64,000 nt of DNA from Bradyrhizobium sp. CCGE-LA001. GTDB lineage: Bacteria; Pseudomonadota; Alphaproteobacteria; Rhizobiales; Xanthobacteraceae. Shown one piece after another: positions 7,973-18,196 of this stretch. Position 1 is the first letter of the stretch. Each line of letters starts with the position of its first letter. A program made the translations under genes and the position numbers. The stretch spans positions 6,813,501 through 6,877,500 of the forward strand of contig NZ_CP013949.1 in assembly GCF_000296215.2 (NCBI RefSeq). The letters are read 5' to 3'. The notes below the pieces were generated by a model, which worked only from the letters and a program-made list of their open reading frames with translations, was not told the origin of the DNA and ran no database searches.

Positions 7973-9766
7973 ATGAATGAGGTTGAAAGACGGATTTCGC
8001 TGGCGGAAGCATCCCGCCGCGCGGCGCAGATTCTCAGTCGCGGTGACAGCAGCGAGCTTGAGACGGGGGCTGCACCCACCTTCAATGATCTCGCCGCGTC
8101 GCTGCATTTTGCGCTAGGCGACGGACGCATCTGGCTCAACGATCAGCGCATGGTGCTGATGCAATCGCAGGTGCTCGGGCGCTTGCGCACCGAGATCATT
8201 GACGCCTTCGGGGTCGAGACGGCGAAGGCCCTGTTCATGCGGGTAGGTTACATGCAGGGCATGCGCGACGCCGAGTTGATCCAGAAGCGCTTCCCGAACG
8301 AGGACCTCACCCATGCGCTCGCGGCCGGACCGCGCGTGCATACGCTGGAGGGTTTCGTCAAGGTGACGACGCGACACTTCGAATTTGACAGCGACAAATG
8401 CACATATTTTGGCGAATTCCTGTGGGAAGACTCCTCGGAAGCCGCCGAGCACCTTGCGAGCTATGGCCTCGCAAGCGAACCGGCCTGCTGGCTTCAGGTC
8501 GGTTACCCCTCCGGCTACACCACTAAGCTGTGCGGTTGGCCCGTCATCTTCCGAGAGGTCGAATGCGCCGGCATGGGCGCGGCACGCTGCGTGGTGGTCG
8601 GCCAGCACGCCGATGCATGGGGCGACGACACGCCGGAGCGCAACTATTTCGGTTTGGAATGGAAGAGCCGCTCGATCCACGCGGTCGGGAAGGTGCCGCC
8701 CGCAGCAGACCAAAGCCCCGCCGCCGGAGGCGATGACAGTACAGTCGCGGTCGGCGTCTCGGCCGCATTCGTCCGCACTCGGCGTCAGCTCGAACGCGTC
8801 GCAACGACGGACGCCACCGTGCTTTTTGTTGGCGAGTCCGGTGTCGGCAAGGAGCTGTTCTCCAATCAGTTGCATGCCATGAGCCGGCGCAGCAGCGGAC
8901 CGTTCGTAGCCATCAACTGCGCGGCTATCCCAGAGCAGCTCGTCGAATCCGAATTATTCGGCGTGGAGAAGGGCGCCTATACCGGCGCCATCGCCTCGCG
9001 CGCCGGGTATTTCGAACGCGCCTCCGGGGGCACGTTGTTTCTCGACGAGATCGCATCCCTGACCTACTCGGCCCAGGGCAAGCTGCTACGGGCGCTGCAG
9101 GAGCGCAAGATCGAACGGGTCGGCGGTACGAAGACCGTCTCGCTCGATGTCCGTGTGGTGGCGGCCTCCAACGTCGATCTGACCGCCGAGGTCGCGGCCG
9201 GTCGCTTCCGCCAGGATCTGTATTTTCGGCTCTGCGTCTTTCCGATCACGATCCCGCCGCTGCGGGAGCGGCGCGACGACATCCCGCTTTTGATGGCGCA
9301 TTTTCTCGGCGTTTATTGCGCGCGCCACGGCCGGCAACTTATGGGATTCAGCCGCCGCGCCACCGAGGCGCTACTGAAATATGACTATCCTGGCAACATC
9401 CGCGAACTGCAGAACCTGATTGAGCGCGGCGTCGTGTATGCCGACGTCGGCAGCACCATAGATATCGGTCATCTGTTCAGCGGCTCGGAGCTGTTGCCGC
9501 CATTTTCAATCCAGCTTACAAGCGAGGGACGACTGGAACGCACCCCGTTAACTGGAATGCACCCACCTTCAGCGCAAGACAAAAGCACGACTTCGACCAA
9601 CGCAGGCTCATCGTTGCCGGACGCGTCGTTCCCAGAGATGGAGGTGGCCGCCTACCGATCCGCGCTGGCCCGAGCAGATGGTAACGTATCGGCCGCCGCG
9701 CGCCTCTTGAAGATCAGTAGGCCACAACTCGACTATAGACTTCGCCGTCTTGGCTTAAAGTTATAG
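7973..9766 (+). CDS. XylR/DmpR-type sigma-54-dependent transcriptional activator (597 aa)
   Basis: Domains in order are an XylR_N aromatic-sensing domain (about residues 35-140), a V4R domain (about 150-212, with GYTTKLCGWPVIFREVECAG), a linker, an AAA+ sigma-54 interaction domain (from about 262) and a Fis-type helix-turn-helix at the C-terminus (NVSAAARLLKISRPQLDYRL). Walker A is GESGVGKE at 287-294 and the sigma-54 contact loop is GAYTGA, a usual variant of GAFTGA. Such proteins bind an aromatic effector through the N-terminal domain, which relieves repression of the ATPase. The ATG at 7973 has GAAGG 7 nt upstream. It is divergent from the aldehyde/alcohol dehydrogenase and esterase genes, which it most probably controls. 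Confidence 0.93.
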   Translation: MNEVERRISLAEASRRAAQILSRGDSSELETGAAPTFNDLAASLHFALGDGRIWLNDQRMVLMQSQVLGRLRTEIIDAFGVETAKALFMRVGYMQGMRDAELIQKRFPNEDLTHALAAGPRVHTLEGFVKVTTRHFEFDSDKCTYFGEFLWEDSSEAAEHLASYGLASEPACWLQVGYPSGYTTKLCGWPVIFREVECAGMGAARCVVVGQHADAWGDDTPERNYFGLEWKSRSIHAVGKVPPAADQSPAAGGDDSTVAVGVSAAFVRTRRQLERVATTDATVLFVGESGVGKELFSNQLHAMSRRSSGPFVAINCAAIPEQLVESELFGVEKGAYTGAIASRAGYFERASGGTLFLDEIASLTYSAQGKLLRALQERKIERVGGTKTVSLDVRVVAASNVDLTAEVAAGRFRQDLYFRLCVFPITIPPLRERRDDIPLLMAHFLGVYCARHGRQLMGFSRRATEALLKYDYPGNIRELQNLIERGVVYADVGSTIDIGHLFSGSELLPPFSIQLTSEGRLERTPLTGMHPPSAQDKSTTSTNAGSSLPDASFPEMEVAAYRSALARADGNVSAAARLLKISRPQLDYRLRRLGLKL

Positions 9767-11087
9767 CGGCTGGAGCGCAATGATCGCGTGGAGGCTTACA
9801 TCACAGCCCCATCGGCAGCATGAACTGAGTAGGCAGGCGGCCTTCAACGACCACCTGAGTGAGCCACCACAGAGGCCCGAACCACAAATCAGTGCGGGTC
9901 CTGCCGCTCTTGTTGACTCGGCCTAGCAGGAGCGAAACCTTAATCCGCAAGTCAGTCGTCTCGAAGCGCGCCCCATTCGACCCCAATAAACCCCGGCTTA
10001 GCGGACCTGCCGCGGCACTTGGGCCCGCCTGGAACGCTCTGGCGCGGGCTCGGTGGGCTTCTCGAACAAGACGGGCGGATGGGATTGAGAGCCGTGCCGC
10101 TCGTGATGAATACTGGTGTTGCCGGCCGAGCACTAGCCTGGCAATCATCGAGCTCGTTCTCATTCGATAGCGTGGCCGACGCTCCACCCGCTCTCGGGTT
10201 CGGGAAGGTGACTATGAGAGCTATCGCGCAATCAACGACTTTATAGCGCACGCGGCCTTCAATTTACGGAAGCGAGACGCATTCTGCGTGCATGATTACC
10301 ATCTGCCGCGGGGGGCGGATCAGCGTAAGCTTGGCATTGATCGCTCGACCGATTACTTCCTTCTGAACGAGCGTCCGACCGTCGTGAACTGATGAATCGA
10401 TGCTCGTGTACGATCTGGTCGGTTTTCAAACAGACCGGGACTTGAACAATTTCCTGGCCCGTCTCTGTTGGCATCTCGGGCCTGTACCTATTGAGATCAG
10501 CAGCTGTAAGAATGCTGCGGGCACGAGGCTCCTGAACTCGCAGAATATTCCGAGCAACGTGCGTTATCATCGCTGCGCCCAGGCGATCACTGGTTAGGGG
10601 TATCCGGGGACGATCTGTGAAGCTGCAAGACCTATGCGCGTGCGGTCCCAGCGAGACCTGTGGCCGCCTCGCCTTGTGTTGCCAACCAATACTGGTAGGT
10701 GCCTGCAAGAACTTTTTCCGATATGTGGCGGCATGCGCGACGATGGCAGCCCGCACAGCCTTTGCTCTGTCCGCTATATCGCCAAACGATCCAGGAGACG
10801 GCGAAAACGATACAGAATTAGATCATCTCCTTGTGCGGTCGGCCCGACTCGCACTCCATTGATTCACTTTGGCCGGCACTTGGTTCGTCACACTGAAGAG
10901 CTCGGAGCGGCACAACGCTATTGCCTTCTCAGAACATGGACATCCCTGAGTGAACATAGGTAAATATCAGGACGATCAGGTTCAAATGACTCTTTCGGCT
11001 GACCGGCGCCCTCGAAGCTACGATCAGTTGTCGGTTTGGCGAACAAGAACACTCATTGTTTCCTCAGGCTAGGGAGAAAAGGAGTAT
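9767..11087. other. 1.3-kb spacer without a recognisable gene
   Basis: Short frames occur on both strands, but none has a domain, a start with a convincing ribosome site or a consistent codon pattern. It is probably decayed island DNA. The last 15 bases carry the AAAAGGAG ribosome site of the next gene. Confidence 0.5.
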
Positions 11088-12317
11088 ATGAGGCTATCAA
11101 CCGCTTATGTCATCGCAATCGCAATTCTCTCGGGCACACATTTCTTTGCGGCCGCGCCAATTGCTGCGCACGAGATTTCAGGGAGTGTCATCAAAATTGG
11201 CGTGATGAACGATCAGAGCGGCCCCTATTCCGACAATTGCGGGCGAGGCTCGGTTCTCGCCGCACAACTGGCCATAAACAACTTTAGCGGGTTTATCGAC
11301 GGTACGAAGGTCGAGCTCGTCGTGGCAGACGATCAAAACAAGCCTGACGTTGGCGTCGGAATTGTTATGCGCTGGCTGGATAATGAGGGGGTAGACGCGA
11401 TCGTCGGCTGTTCAGCGTCGTCGATCGCGCTCGCCGTGCAAGGCGTCATGAAGAGCCGAAAGAAGCCATATCTCCTAGCTGGAACGGCGGCATCGGTATT
11501 CACGAACGAGAGATGCTCTGAAATGACCACACAATGGGCAATGGATACCTATGCGCTAGCGAAGACGACGGTGAAATCATTGATGGCGCGAAAACTGGAT
11601 ACCTGGTTCTTTGTCACCGTCGACTACTCCTTCGGCAAAGTGTGGCAGGCCGATGCTACTAAGTTCATCGAATCCGCCGGCGGCAAGGTCGTCGGATCCG
11701 TGTCGCACCCGCTCAATTCTTCTGATTTCGCGTCCTTCCTCCTGACAGCCCAGTCGAGTGGTGCCAAAGTCATCGCCCTGGCCAATTCGGGGGCGGACTT
11801 GGCCAATGCGCTGAAGCAGGCTCAAGAATTCGGGATCACGCAAACGCAGCAGCTTACGCCGCTCGGATTGATGATCAATCAGACGCACAGTATAGGCGTG
11901 CAGTCACTCCAGAATGTACGTCTCACCACGACCTTCTATTGGGACAGGACGGACGAGACTCGCGCGTTCGCGAAGCGCTATGAGGCGGCGTTCAACGGCA
12001 GGCTGCCCAACGAGGCGCAGGCGAGCACTTACAGCGCCGTCACGCACTATCTCAAGGCGATCGCCGCGGTACAGACCGATGAAGGCGAGGCGATTGCGCG
12101 ACAGATGAAGAGCACCCCTGTCAACGATTTCGAGATGAAGAATGTCACGATTCGCGCCGACGGACAGGTAATGCGGCCGCTTTACGTCGCGCGCATAAAA
12201 GCTCCGGCGGAGCCGACTTCTCCATATGACTACTACGAGCTCACAGAAACCATTCCGGCCGAAGAAGCATGGCAGACAACAGACGATAGCTCCTGCGATC
12301 TCTTGAAGACCGAGTAA
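11088..12317 (+). CDS. ABC transporter substrate-binding protein, branched-chain amino acid/amide type (409 aa)
   Basis: This is a periplasmic binding protein of the Peripla_BP_6 (LivJ/AmiC-like) family. Residues 1-27 form a signal peptide with hydrophobic core AYVIAIAILSGTHFF and a likely cleavage after APIAA. IKIGVMNDQSGPYSDNCG starts the mature domain, and VVADDQNKPDVG and GCSASSIALAVQGV are typical of the fold. An AAAAGGAG ribosome site precedes the ATG. No permease or ATPase gene follows, so it is an orphan component that would have to work with a transporter encoded elsewhere or act as a sensor. Nitrile- and amide-responsive relatives exist, but the ligand cannot be told. Confidence 0.9.
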   Translation: MRLSTAYVIAIAILSGTHFFAAAPIAAHEISGSVIKIGVMNDQSGPYSDNCGRGSVLAAQLAINNFSGFIDGTKVELVVADDQNKPDVGVGIVMRWLDNEGVDAIVGCSASSIALAVQGVMKSRKKPYLLAGTAASVFTNERCSEMTTQWAMDTYALAKTTVKSLMARKLDTWFFVTVDYSFGKVWQADATKFIESAGGKVVGSVSHPLNSSDFASFLLTAQSSGAKVIALANSGADLANALKQAQEFGITQTQQLTPLGLMINQTHSIGVQSLQNVRLTTTFYWDRTDETRAFAKRYEAAFNGRLPNEAQASTYSAVTHYLKAIAAVQTDEGEAIARQMKSTPVNDFEMKNVTIRADGQVMRPLYVARIKAPAEPTSPYDYYELTETIPAEEAWQTTDDSSCDLLKTE

Positions 12318-12318
12318 T

Positions 12319-12333
12319 GGAGCGTGACGCTCC
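12319..12333 (+). terminator. Short inverted repeat directly after the binding-protein gene
   Basis: GGAGCGTGACGCTCC begins one base after the stop codon and can fold into a 5-7 bp stem. No T-tract follows, so intrinsic termination is doubtful. Confidence 0.3.
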
Positions 12334-12822
12334 CTATTCGTGCTGGTGTGCAAGGTCAGCGCGGACAAGCTGGCGGAGAACCTTTTGGAGGTGACGCCGG
12401 GCGCTTAAAACCCGCGTCCATCGTCTCAAAAAGGCAGCACTGAAGGCCGGCGCGCTGTCTTGGCTCACGCTTCGGCACTCCGCCGTCGCCGGTGGAAATT
12501 CCAGGATGAAACGCTTGTCCAACCACGATTGTGCGCACCGCGTCTCTTCTCTTCGATCTTTAGTATACACCAGATCATCAACGCGGCTTCACAGATTGCT
12601 GGTTGCGCAGCACCCGTTTGACGCCAGCCTGATCGACATCCGGCTTCCTAAACTTCAACCATTCGGTCGGCGAACACGCATCAACATGCATTCAACACTC
12701 TCCATCCAATCTAAGCAAAGAGTGTCGAAGCCAGCAGAACCAGCCATCACCTATCGGGCTGGCTCGAGTACAGATTGCAGTCGCTTGGCGTCAGACCGGC
12801 TACGCGATCGGAACGCCGAGCG
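12334..12822. other. Spacer of about 490 bp without a recognisable gene
   Basis: Around 12420-12500 there is a plus-strand stretch LKAGALSWLTLRHSAV that loosely recalls the LRHT(A/S) motif of tyrosine recombinases, but it is too short and interrupted to call. The rest shows nothing. Confidence 0.4.
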
Positions 12823-13725
12823 ATGAGCAGACCACCTGCTTTCCTCGCATTTCTGTGCGGAACACTCGCGACGGTCAGCTGGAGTATTGGCAGCATCCTG
12901 TCGAAGGCTGCCCTCTGCCGCATCGATCCGCTTTCGCTTTTAACAGGGCAGTTGGCTGCGAGTGCCGCAAGCCTTACCGTACTATCCATCTGGTCAGGGG
13001 CGCCGCCGCGTCTGAGTGACTGGCGTGCTGGGCTTCCGGGTATCCTGCAGCCAGCGTTGGCGTCTAGTTTGTCAATCTTCGGACTATCGATGATGCCGGT
13101 GTCACTCGAGGCCATGCTGTTCGCGGTTGAGCCACCGATGATCATACTACTGGCGTGGTTGGTCCTGAGTGAGGTTCCGAACCTTGCAATAGTCTTCCTG
13201 AGTTTGTTGGCTTTTGCCGGTGTTTGCGTTTTGAGTTGGGGCTCTGGACCTGGTTCATCGTCAACGCACGAATTGGGGGTCGCTCTCGTTCTGGCGGGTG
13301 TATTTTTTGCCTCACTCTACAGCATAGCAATCCAAGTCATGTCGCAGAAAATCGACGCACTGCGCCTTACGACCGCCAGCCAGATTGTCGCGTTCGCAGT
13401 GGTCGCATCTGCCTGGGTCGGTATTCGTCCACTGCCAACGCTCTCTGTCGTCATGGACGATATTACGCTGGTGGTCTCATCCGGGTTGCTACTCCTTTCA
13501 ATTCCCTTTCTCCTCTACGGGATGGCGCTACAGCGAATGAGTGCGACCGGCGCCGCGCTGTTGCTGCCGCTCGTTCCCATGTTGACCTCCGTTCTCGCAT
13601 CAATCTTCCTTCAGGAAACACTGACCGCAACACAGTGGATTGGGGCCGCCGCGGTTCTCATATCCGCGCTTGGAACGCCTTTGGCTTTGGGCACCCGACC
13701 CCATCCTGGAAAGGAATCAATCTAG
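12823..13725 (+). CDS. EamA/DMT-family membrane transporter (300 aa)
   Basis: The protein has ten hydrophobic segments in two EamA repeats. The first opens with AFLAFLCGTLATVSWSIGSILSKAAL and the second begins near residue 145 (GVALVLAGVFFASLYSIAIQ). Such drug/metabolite transporters export amino acids, metabolites or toxins across the inner membrane; the substrate is unknown. The ATG at 12823 begins the first membrane helix, and a 16-residue extension in the frame has no support. It stands alone between decayed regions. Confidence 0.85.
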   Translation: MSRPPAFLAFLCGTLATVSWSIGSILSKAALCRIDPLSLLTGQLAASAASLTVLSIWSGAPPRLSDWRAGLPGILQPALASSLSIFGLSMMPVSLEAMLFAVEPPMIILLAWLVLSEVPNLAIVFLSLLAFAGVCVLSWGSGPGSSSTHELGVALVLAGVFFASLYSIAIQVMSQKIDALRLTTASQIVAFAVVASAWVGIRPLPTLSVVMDDITLVVSSGLLLLSIPFLLYGMALQRMSATGAALLLPLVPMLTSVLASIFLQETLTATQWIGAAAVLISALGTPLALGTRPHPGKESI

Positions 13726-15516
13726 CTGTGTCCAGCGTCTGACGCAGATCTCCTTAGAAGGGACGCAATGTCGCGGGTCGGAACAGAGGGGGTGTGTCTT
13801 TGGAGCCGGTTGAGGAACTACGTATGAAGCATGAGTGCGGCCAACCTTTGCAACGTAGCTTAGCCCTGACCAACTAAACGTTCCGTGCACCCTCGGCTTG
13901 CCCTGAGCCGTTTGCTTCACCCCGGCAATAGACAGGGCGCGGTAAACTTTGAGCCATTGGCTCGATGCGGGGACGGCGACGCGTGCGGAGCACTCGACGT
14001 GGCGCAGGATCCGCCCCGTTGCTGGCTAGGATCGCTGCGATTGGCGTATTCGGTTGGTGCGAAGTTTGCCATGGCGCTGTGCGGTCAGGTATTGCTGATG
14101 TGAACTTTCCAGGCCGCCGACACGGCTCGTGCCTTTGCGAGCGAGGTGAACACGTCTCATTGAGAGCTTGGTATGACAGGTGGGAACTAAAACCCTCGAA
14201 ACGGCGTTTTGGGCAGCTTGCCGGGCGCGATTTAGTGTCATCAATCTGCGTTTCCTGGCTGAAAGTGCAGCTCGGCCATTCCGGTCAGCTCTGTACCATA
14301 AACGGACTGGCACATCGCCGGCTGCCGCGCCGGGCGGTGATGTTGACAGAGAGCTCACGTACGACATTTCGCAGCAAAGTATCGGCAAAGAGCGCCAAGC
14401 ATTCGCGGGTGAGATCGCCCACTATGGCCTAGAATGCGGAAAGATAATCCGTCGGCGAACGGATCTGACAGGAACTCGAGGCTCCAGCGTCGGTTGGCCG
14501 CTTGCCGGAACCCGCCCCCGCTTGCGCCCGCCACACCGGTGAACCTGCGGCCGGTTCTCGCGAAAGCCGCCGAATCGTTCGTACTTATGACTGGTCCCTC
14601 GCGAGGCATCCCTACCGGTGGCCGAACCGACGGCGGATCGGGGATAGTTCGCCCAGATAGCCACGTACGAGACCATCCGAACGCCGCGAGAGCGATATGC
14701 GATTTGACCCCCCAGGACTTTGCACGCCAGCCGCTGCCTCCCTCAAAGGTGGTCCGCAGATGAGCGACGGCCTCTCGCGTCCTGATGGCGTCCTCATCGT
14801 TTGCCGCAATGTCCTTGAGCATGGCTTGTCGCGCATTGCCTCGGCTGATAGCTCTTCTTTGTGTCCTCGTCCTTCAGTGCGTTGAGCCAGTTCGCGTCGG
14901 ACAACTCCAGGCCGCCAGACGTCCCTAGCAAGTCGCGATGGAGATCAACTGTTTGCAGCAGACATCAGCTGTGCCGTTCGATCCCCTGCTCCAAGACAAT
15001 CTCGAGTGATCTTCCGGTCTGTGGAATCACTTTACTTTGTAGCCCATCCCTCTCGAGATGACGCGCTCTACGCACTTCTGGAGAACTCTACGGGGTACAG
15101 ACCAGATCGAAAGTGACGTCACTTTTTTTGGCAGGGCTGAACCGAACCGGTTACAGCGCGGTCTTCCGTACTCAATCGGCTCAAAGCCACGTTCAGTTGG
15201 ACGCGCACCGCTCAGCACACGCGTCATCACTCAATTCATAGGGCGGCCTACCACGGCAGAATGCCACGCGGCAAATGTCCAAGAGGCACGATTGCCGGCT
15301 CAGCGCTCATGTTACGACGATCCATCATGAGTACAGCCATAACACTTAGGTTTCTTGATGCTTCACTGTCACACTTAACTAGGCAAAAGCAGTGTATTCG
15401 GTCGTGAGCACAGCTGAGCTACCACTGTCACCAGTCGACGGACTCATGGACCTTCGGGATTTCTGAGGCGCGCGCTCGGCTGGGAATCATCAACTTTGAC
15501 TGTCGAGGATCTACAC
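13726..15516. other. 1.8-kb spacer, containing an IS3 transposase remnant and otherwise empty
   Basis: Apart from the transposase fragment at 14026-14822 listed separately, only short overlapping frames without domains are seen. Confidence 0.5.
14026..14822 (-). pseudogene. Decayed IS3-family (IS407-like) transposase OrfB fragment
   Basis: Minus-strand translation gives NRRWSLEFLSDPFADGLSFRIL, the classic rve-domain start of IS407-group OrfB (consensus QRWSLDFVSD...DGRRFRIL). After a frameshift, DLTRECLALFADTLL continues where the family has DFTRECLALVADTSL. Several frame changes and stops follow, and no ends or target duplications could be found, so it is an old remnant. Confidence 0.75.
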
Positions 15517-15783
15517 ATGTCACGTTCCCCTCTGCAAACCGCGCTCTATGCTGTGCTGAGAGCTGCTTTGGAGGATGCTGTCCGGATGGTACCCGAAGTG
15601 AAACGCACGTCCTCCTTAAAAGCTTGCCTTGCCGAGAAGGTGTTAGCTCTGGCGGCGCGCGGTGAAAAGAATCCGTCGATCCTGAGTCGTCTCGCCGTAC
15701 TGACGATACAGGACTCCTGTCATGGCTGTTACGGATGCGAAGGGCCTAGTCGCGGGCGGCCGCCGCGTAGCGAGGGTAGATAA
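15517..15783 (+). CDS. Small hypothetical protein (88 aa)
   Basis: I do not recognise this protein. A helical segment (residues 2-60, with ALEDAVRMVPEV and LKACLAEKVLALAARGEKNPSILSRL) is followed by a cysteine cluster, DSCHGCYGCEG, and a short basic tail. The ATG at 15517 has GAGGA 7 nt upstream, which is the main support for translation. The amphipathic pattern makes it more credible than other frames nearby, but it is isolated and could be a truncated gene: from residue 68 the tail looks out of register with the rest. Confidence 0.4.
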   Translation: MSRSPLQTALYAVLRAALEDAVRMVPEVKRTSSLKACLAEKVLALAARGEKNPSILSRLAVLTIQDSCHGCYGCEGPSRGRPPRSEGR

Positions 15784-16329
15784 ATTTGAACGGAACGATC
15801 CGCTGCTTTCTCACAGTCATACGTTGTTAACGCGCTCGCTTTCGTTCATTCAGGGCAATTGCCGCAAGAACAGCGCATGACAGTGCATTCCGCGATGGCG
15901 AAGCGTGTCCATCTCACGCTGTGTCGTCGCAAGTGATAACTTCCCGATTACGATTCTGCATTGCTCCGTGATCACTGCTCATTCTCTAACGTCACCGACT
16001 GATTGCCGCACACCTCAATTTTTTGTTTCGCTCAAATGCCGTAATTTACACTCAGATGCCGAGAAGGACATTCTGTCCGCATTCGACCTTGTAGTACGTC
16101 CCGCCCCTTTCCGTTCGTTCCGCGCGAATTCGGGGCTATATGGGACACCAACGAGGCAAGCGAGGAGCCGAGCTCCACAGGTCATCTCGAAGTTTCCGCA
16201 GCAGCCAAGTGCGCCCAGACGGATCCGCGAACTCCTTTCCGGAGGAGGAAACGATGTCTGGCCTGCCTAAGTCACGATGGCTCATCCAACTTGTGTAGAC
16301 GCTGCTCCAGCAGTCTGCCAGCGCATCAA
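15784..16329. other. 550-bp spacer without a recognisable gene
   Basis: No domain, repeat or promoter element was recognised in this stretch. Confidence 0.5.
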
Positions 16330-16800
16330 TCAGGACAGCTCGCGTGGCAGAGCTGGGCTCCTCGGTTCGCGTCCTTCCAGCACGATTAAGGTCTTCTTCT
16401 GCGCCGAATACTGCCGGCGTATCTGGCGCAAGATGTGTTTTACCACTTGTTCCGGCGGCGCCTTACCCGATGCGGAATTCCGCTTCATCCTCGCTACTGC
16501 TGGCTGCGATGAAGCAGAGATCCTTTCGTAAAAGACCTGTAGTTTATCTCGCAGCTCTTGCAGCGTTCCCGTGATGAGCCAGTCACTTGGTTCTCGAGAG
16601 ACCTGATCAGTCCAAAATGGTAAGATCATTAAGCAACGAAAGTCATTGCAGATACCCTTGTAGGGGCTCGCCTCACAATCAGGGCATATCGTATCGGCTG
16701 CCAGCACCTTGGTGTCGACTGGTCGCGCGGCGACCTCAGCGACGAAGATCGGCAGAGCCGCTGCAAGCGCGACAGCGCCGGCAAAACGCATATTCTTCAT
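16330..16800 (-). CDS. Small secreted protein of unknown function (156 aa)
   Basis: The N-terminus MKNMRFAGAVALAAALPIFVAEVAARP is a clear signal peptide. The mature part has four cysteines in two pairs (ICPDCEASPYKGICNDFRC, around residues 38-56), followed by a helical segment (TLQELRDKLQVFYERI) and a basic tail. I do not recognise the family; the cysteines suggest disulfides or metal binding in the periplasm. The ATG at 16800 has GAGGGA about 6 nt upstream. Its leader and upstream region (16751-16932) are duplicated at 20312-20491, where only the first few codons of the gene survive. Confidence 0.6.
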   Translation of the reverse strand: MKNMRFAGAVALAAALPIFVAEVAARPVDTKVLAADTICPDCEASPYKGICNDFRCLMILPFWTDQVSREPSDWLITGTLQELRDKLQVFYERISASSQPAVARMKRNSASGKAPPEQVVKHILRQIRRQYSAQKKTLIVLEGREPRSPALPRELS

Positions 16801-16932
16801 CGAGAGTCCCTCTATTAGGCCGGCCCCAGCCGTCCTCAACCCATTCTATATAAAGATGCCACGAGCGGTAAACTTGTTTCTCTTGATCGAAAGCATCTAC
16901 GGCATGGATGAGTTTGAACCTCTCGCAGGTGT
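16751..16932. repeat. Dispersed repeat, copy 1: leader and upstream region of the secreted-protein gene
   Basis: This 182-bp stretch matches 20312-20491 with scattered substitutions and small gaps. It covers the first codons of the minus-strand secreted protein gene and about 130 bp upstream of it. Confidence 0.85.
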
Positions 16933-18196
16933 CTCGATCAGACAGATTGAGAATGATCAGGCTCTTCAAGAAAGAGGCTCCGGTTATGGCCTACCAAGCG
17001 CTGGACTGCCCAATCGCGTAAGGAATCAAATGGTTGCCGCAACATCGATATATTCAATCGCGACAATCCGTCGTCCAGCACTTCGCCGGCGTCTTTTAGA
17101 GCGTCTTACTTGGTCGGCTATGAGGGCGGCCACGACGCTGGTGGTTTCTATGGGACGCTGAGGTCGGTGCCTTTCGGGCCGTATTGGCGCTGCAGCCCTT
17201 TGGTGTTCTCGTTAGTGGCGCGTTTGCGAGCTTCCATCGCTACCTGGCACGAAGGCTGCTGGGCAAAAAAACGCACACTTTGTCAGAACGCAGTTGTTTG
17301 AGCGAGAAATAGCGACATTGCCGCCATCGTCTGCGCCATGTCCTGAACCTTTTGGCTCGAATTGATTTTGCCGGAAGCGCCGAGATAGGCACGGGCTGCT
17401 CGATCGGGGCGACAGAATGGGAGACTTTAAGATGCAGTTGCCGGTGAGGTCACCTTGCGAAGTCGAAGTTGGGTCACCGGCCACCTCCGCGGCAAGCACC
17501 TGACGTCCCTCCTGCAGCACTCAACATGGCGATATCGATCGCTTGCGCCAACAGTCGGTCACCGATCACCATCGTTCGCGCCGTTTGGGATCGCGGGCGA
17601 TCGTGATAAGGGCAACGAGCTTTCAGCACGGCGCTCTGTCGATCGAGTATCAGACCTTATCCTGCTTGGCCAATCACCTATTCTGCTTACCGAACTCCGC
17701 CAGCACGGCGCTCTCAGCTTGCTCGAAGCCTTTCAGCCCACATCTAACTGATGCCATACGCAACCGAGAAGGTGCCGCCGCGTGTCAAGCCGGACGCAAA
17801 CAACGATGGTCACTCCATCTTGACTTCCATCTAGTCATAGAACGATCGCGCCATGCATATGCATCGCTATCCACCTTAGATCCTGACGCTACGTAAGATT
17901 CAAGCTGCTTAAATATGGACCAACATCAGAAGCATCCTAGCCGTCACTCCTGACTCTAGCGCGCTGTTGTCTTGCACCGCCTTTCAGACGCAATCTTTCG
18001 GCCAGCACCACTTTCTTGCAGTCTTCTTATCGGCGCGCCGCTTATTACGCTGCCGCTAAAATATTGCTGTCCACCATTCACCTCAACGGCGTCTCACAAT
18101 TGGATTGTCCCTCGTTCTGCCATGTTCGCAATAAAAGCAGGCACCCGCCGCTGACGCATGTCGCGTCGGCCAAATCGAGTGCCCTAGGGGAATTCC
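16933..18196. other. 1.26-kb spacer without a recognisable gene
   Basis: Only short frames without domains are seen. A copy of the dispersed motif TGACGCTACGTA is at about 17884. The last bases carry the AGGGGAA ribosome site of the following ATPase gene. Confidence 0.5.

Noticed and set aside
8114..8875. 253-codon open frame antisense to the sigma-54 activator gene
   Set aside because: It is the usual shadow of a GC-rich coding sequence, has no domain, and the plus-strand gene is certain.
12420..12540. Tyrosine recombinase remnant (LTLRHSAV)
   Set aside because: The similarity rests on a few residues in a short broken frame.
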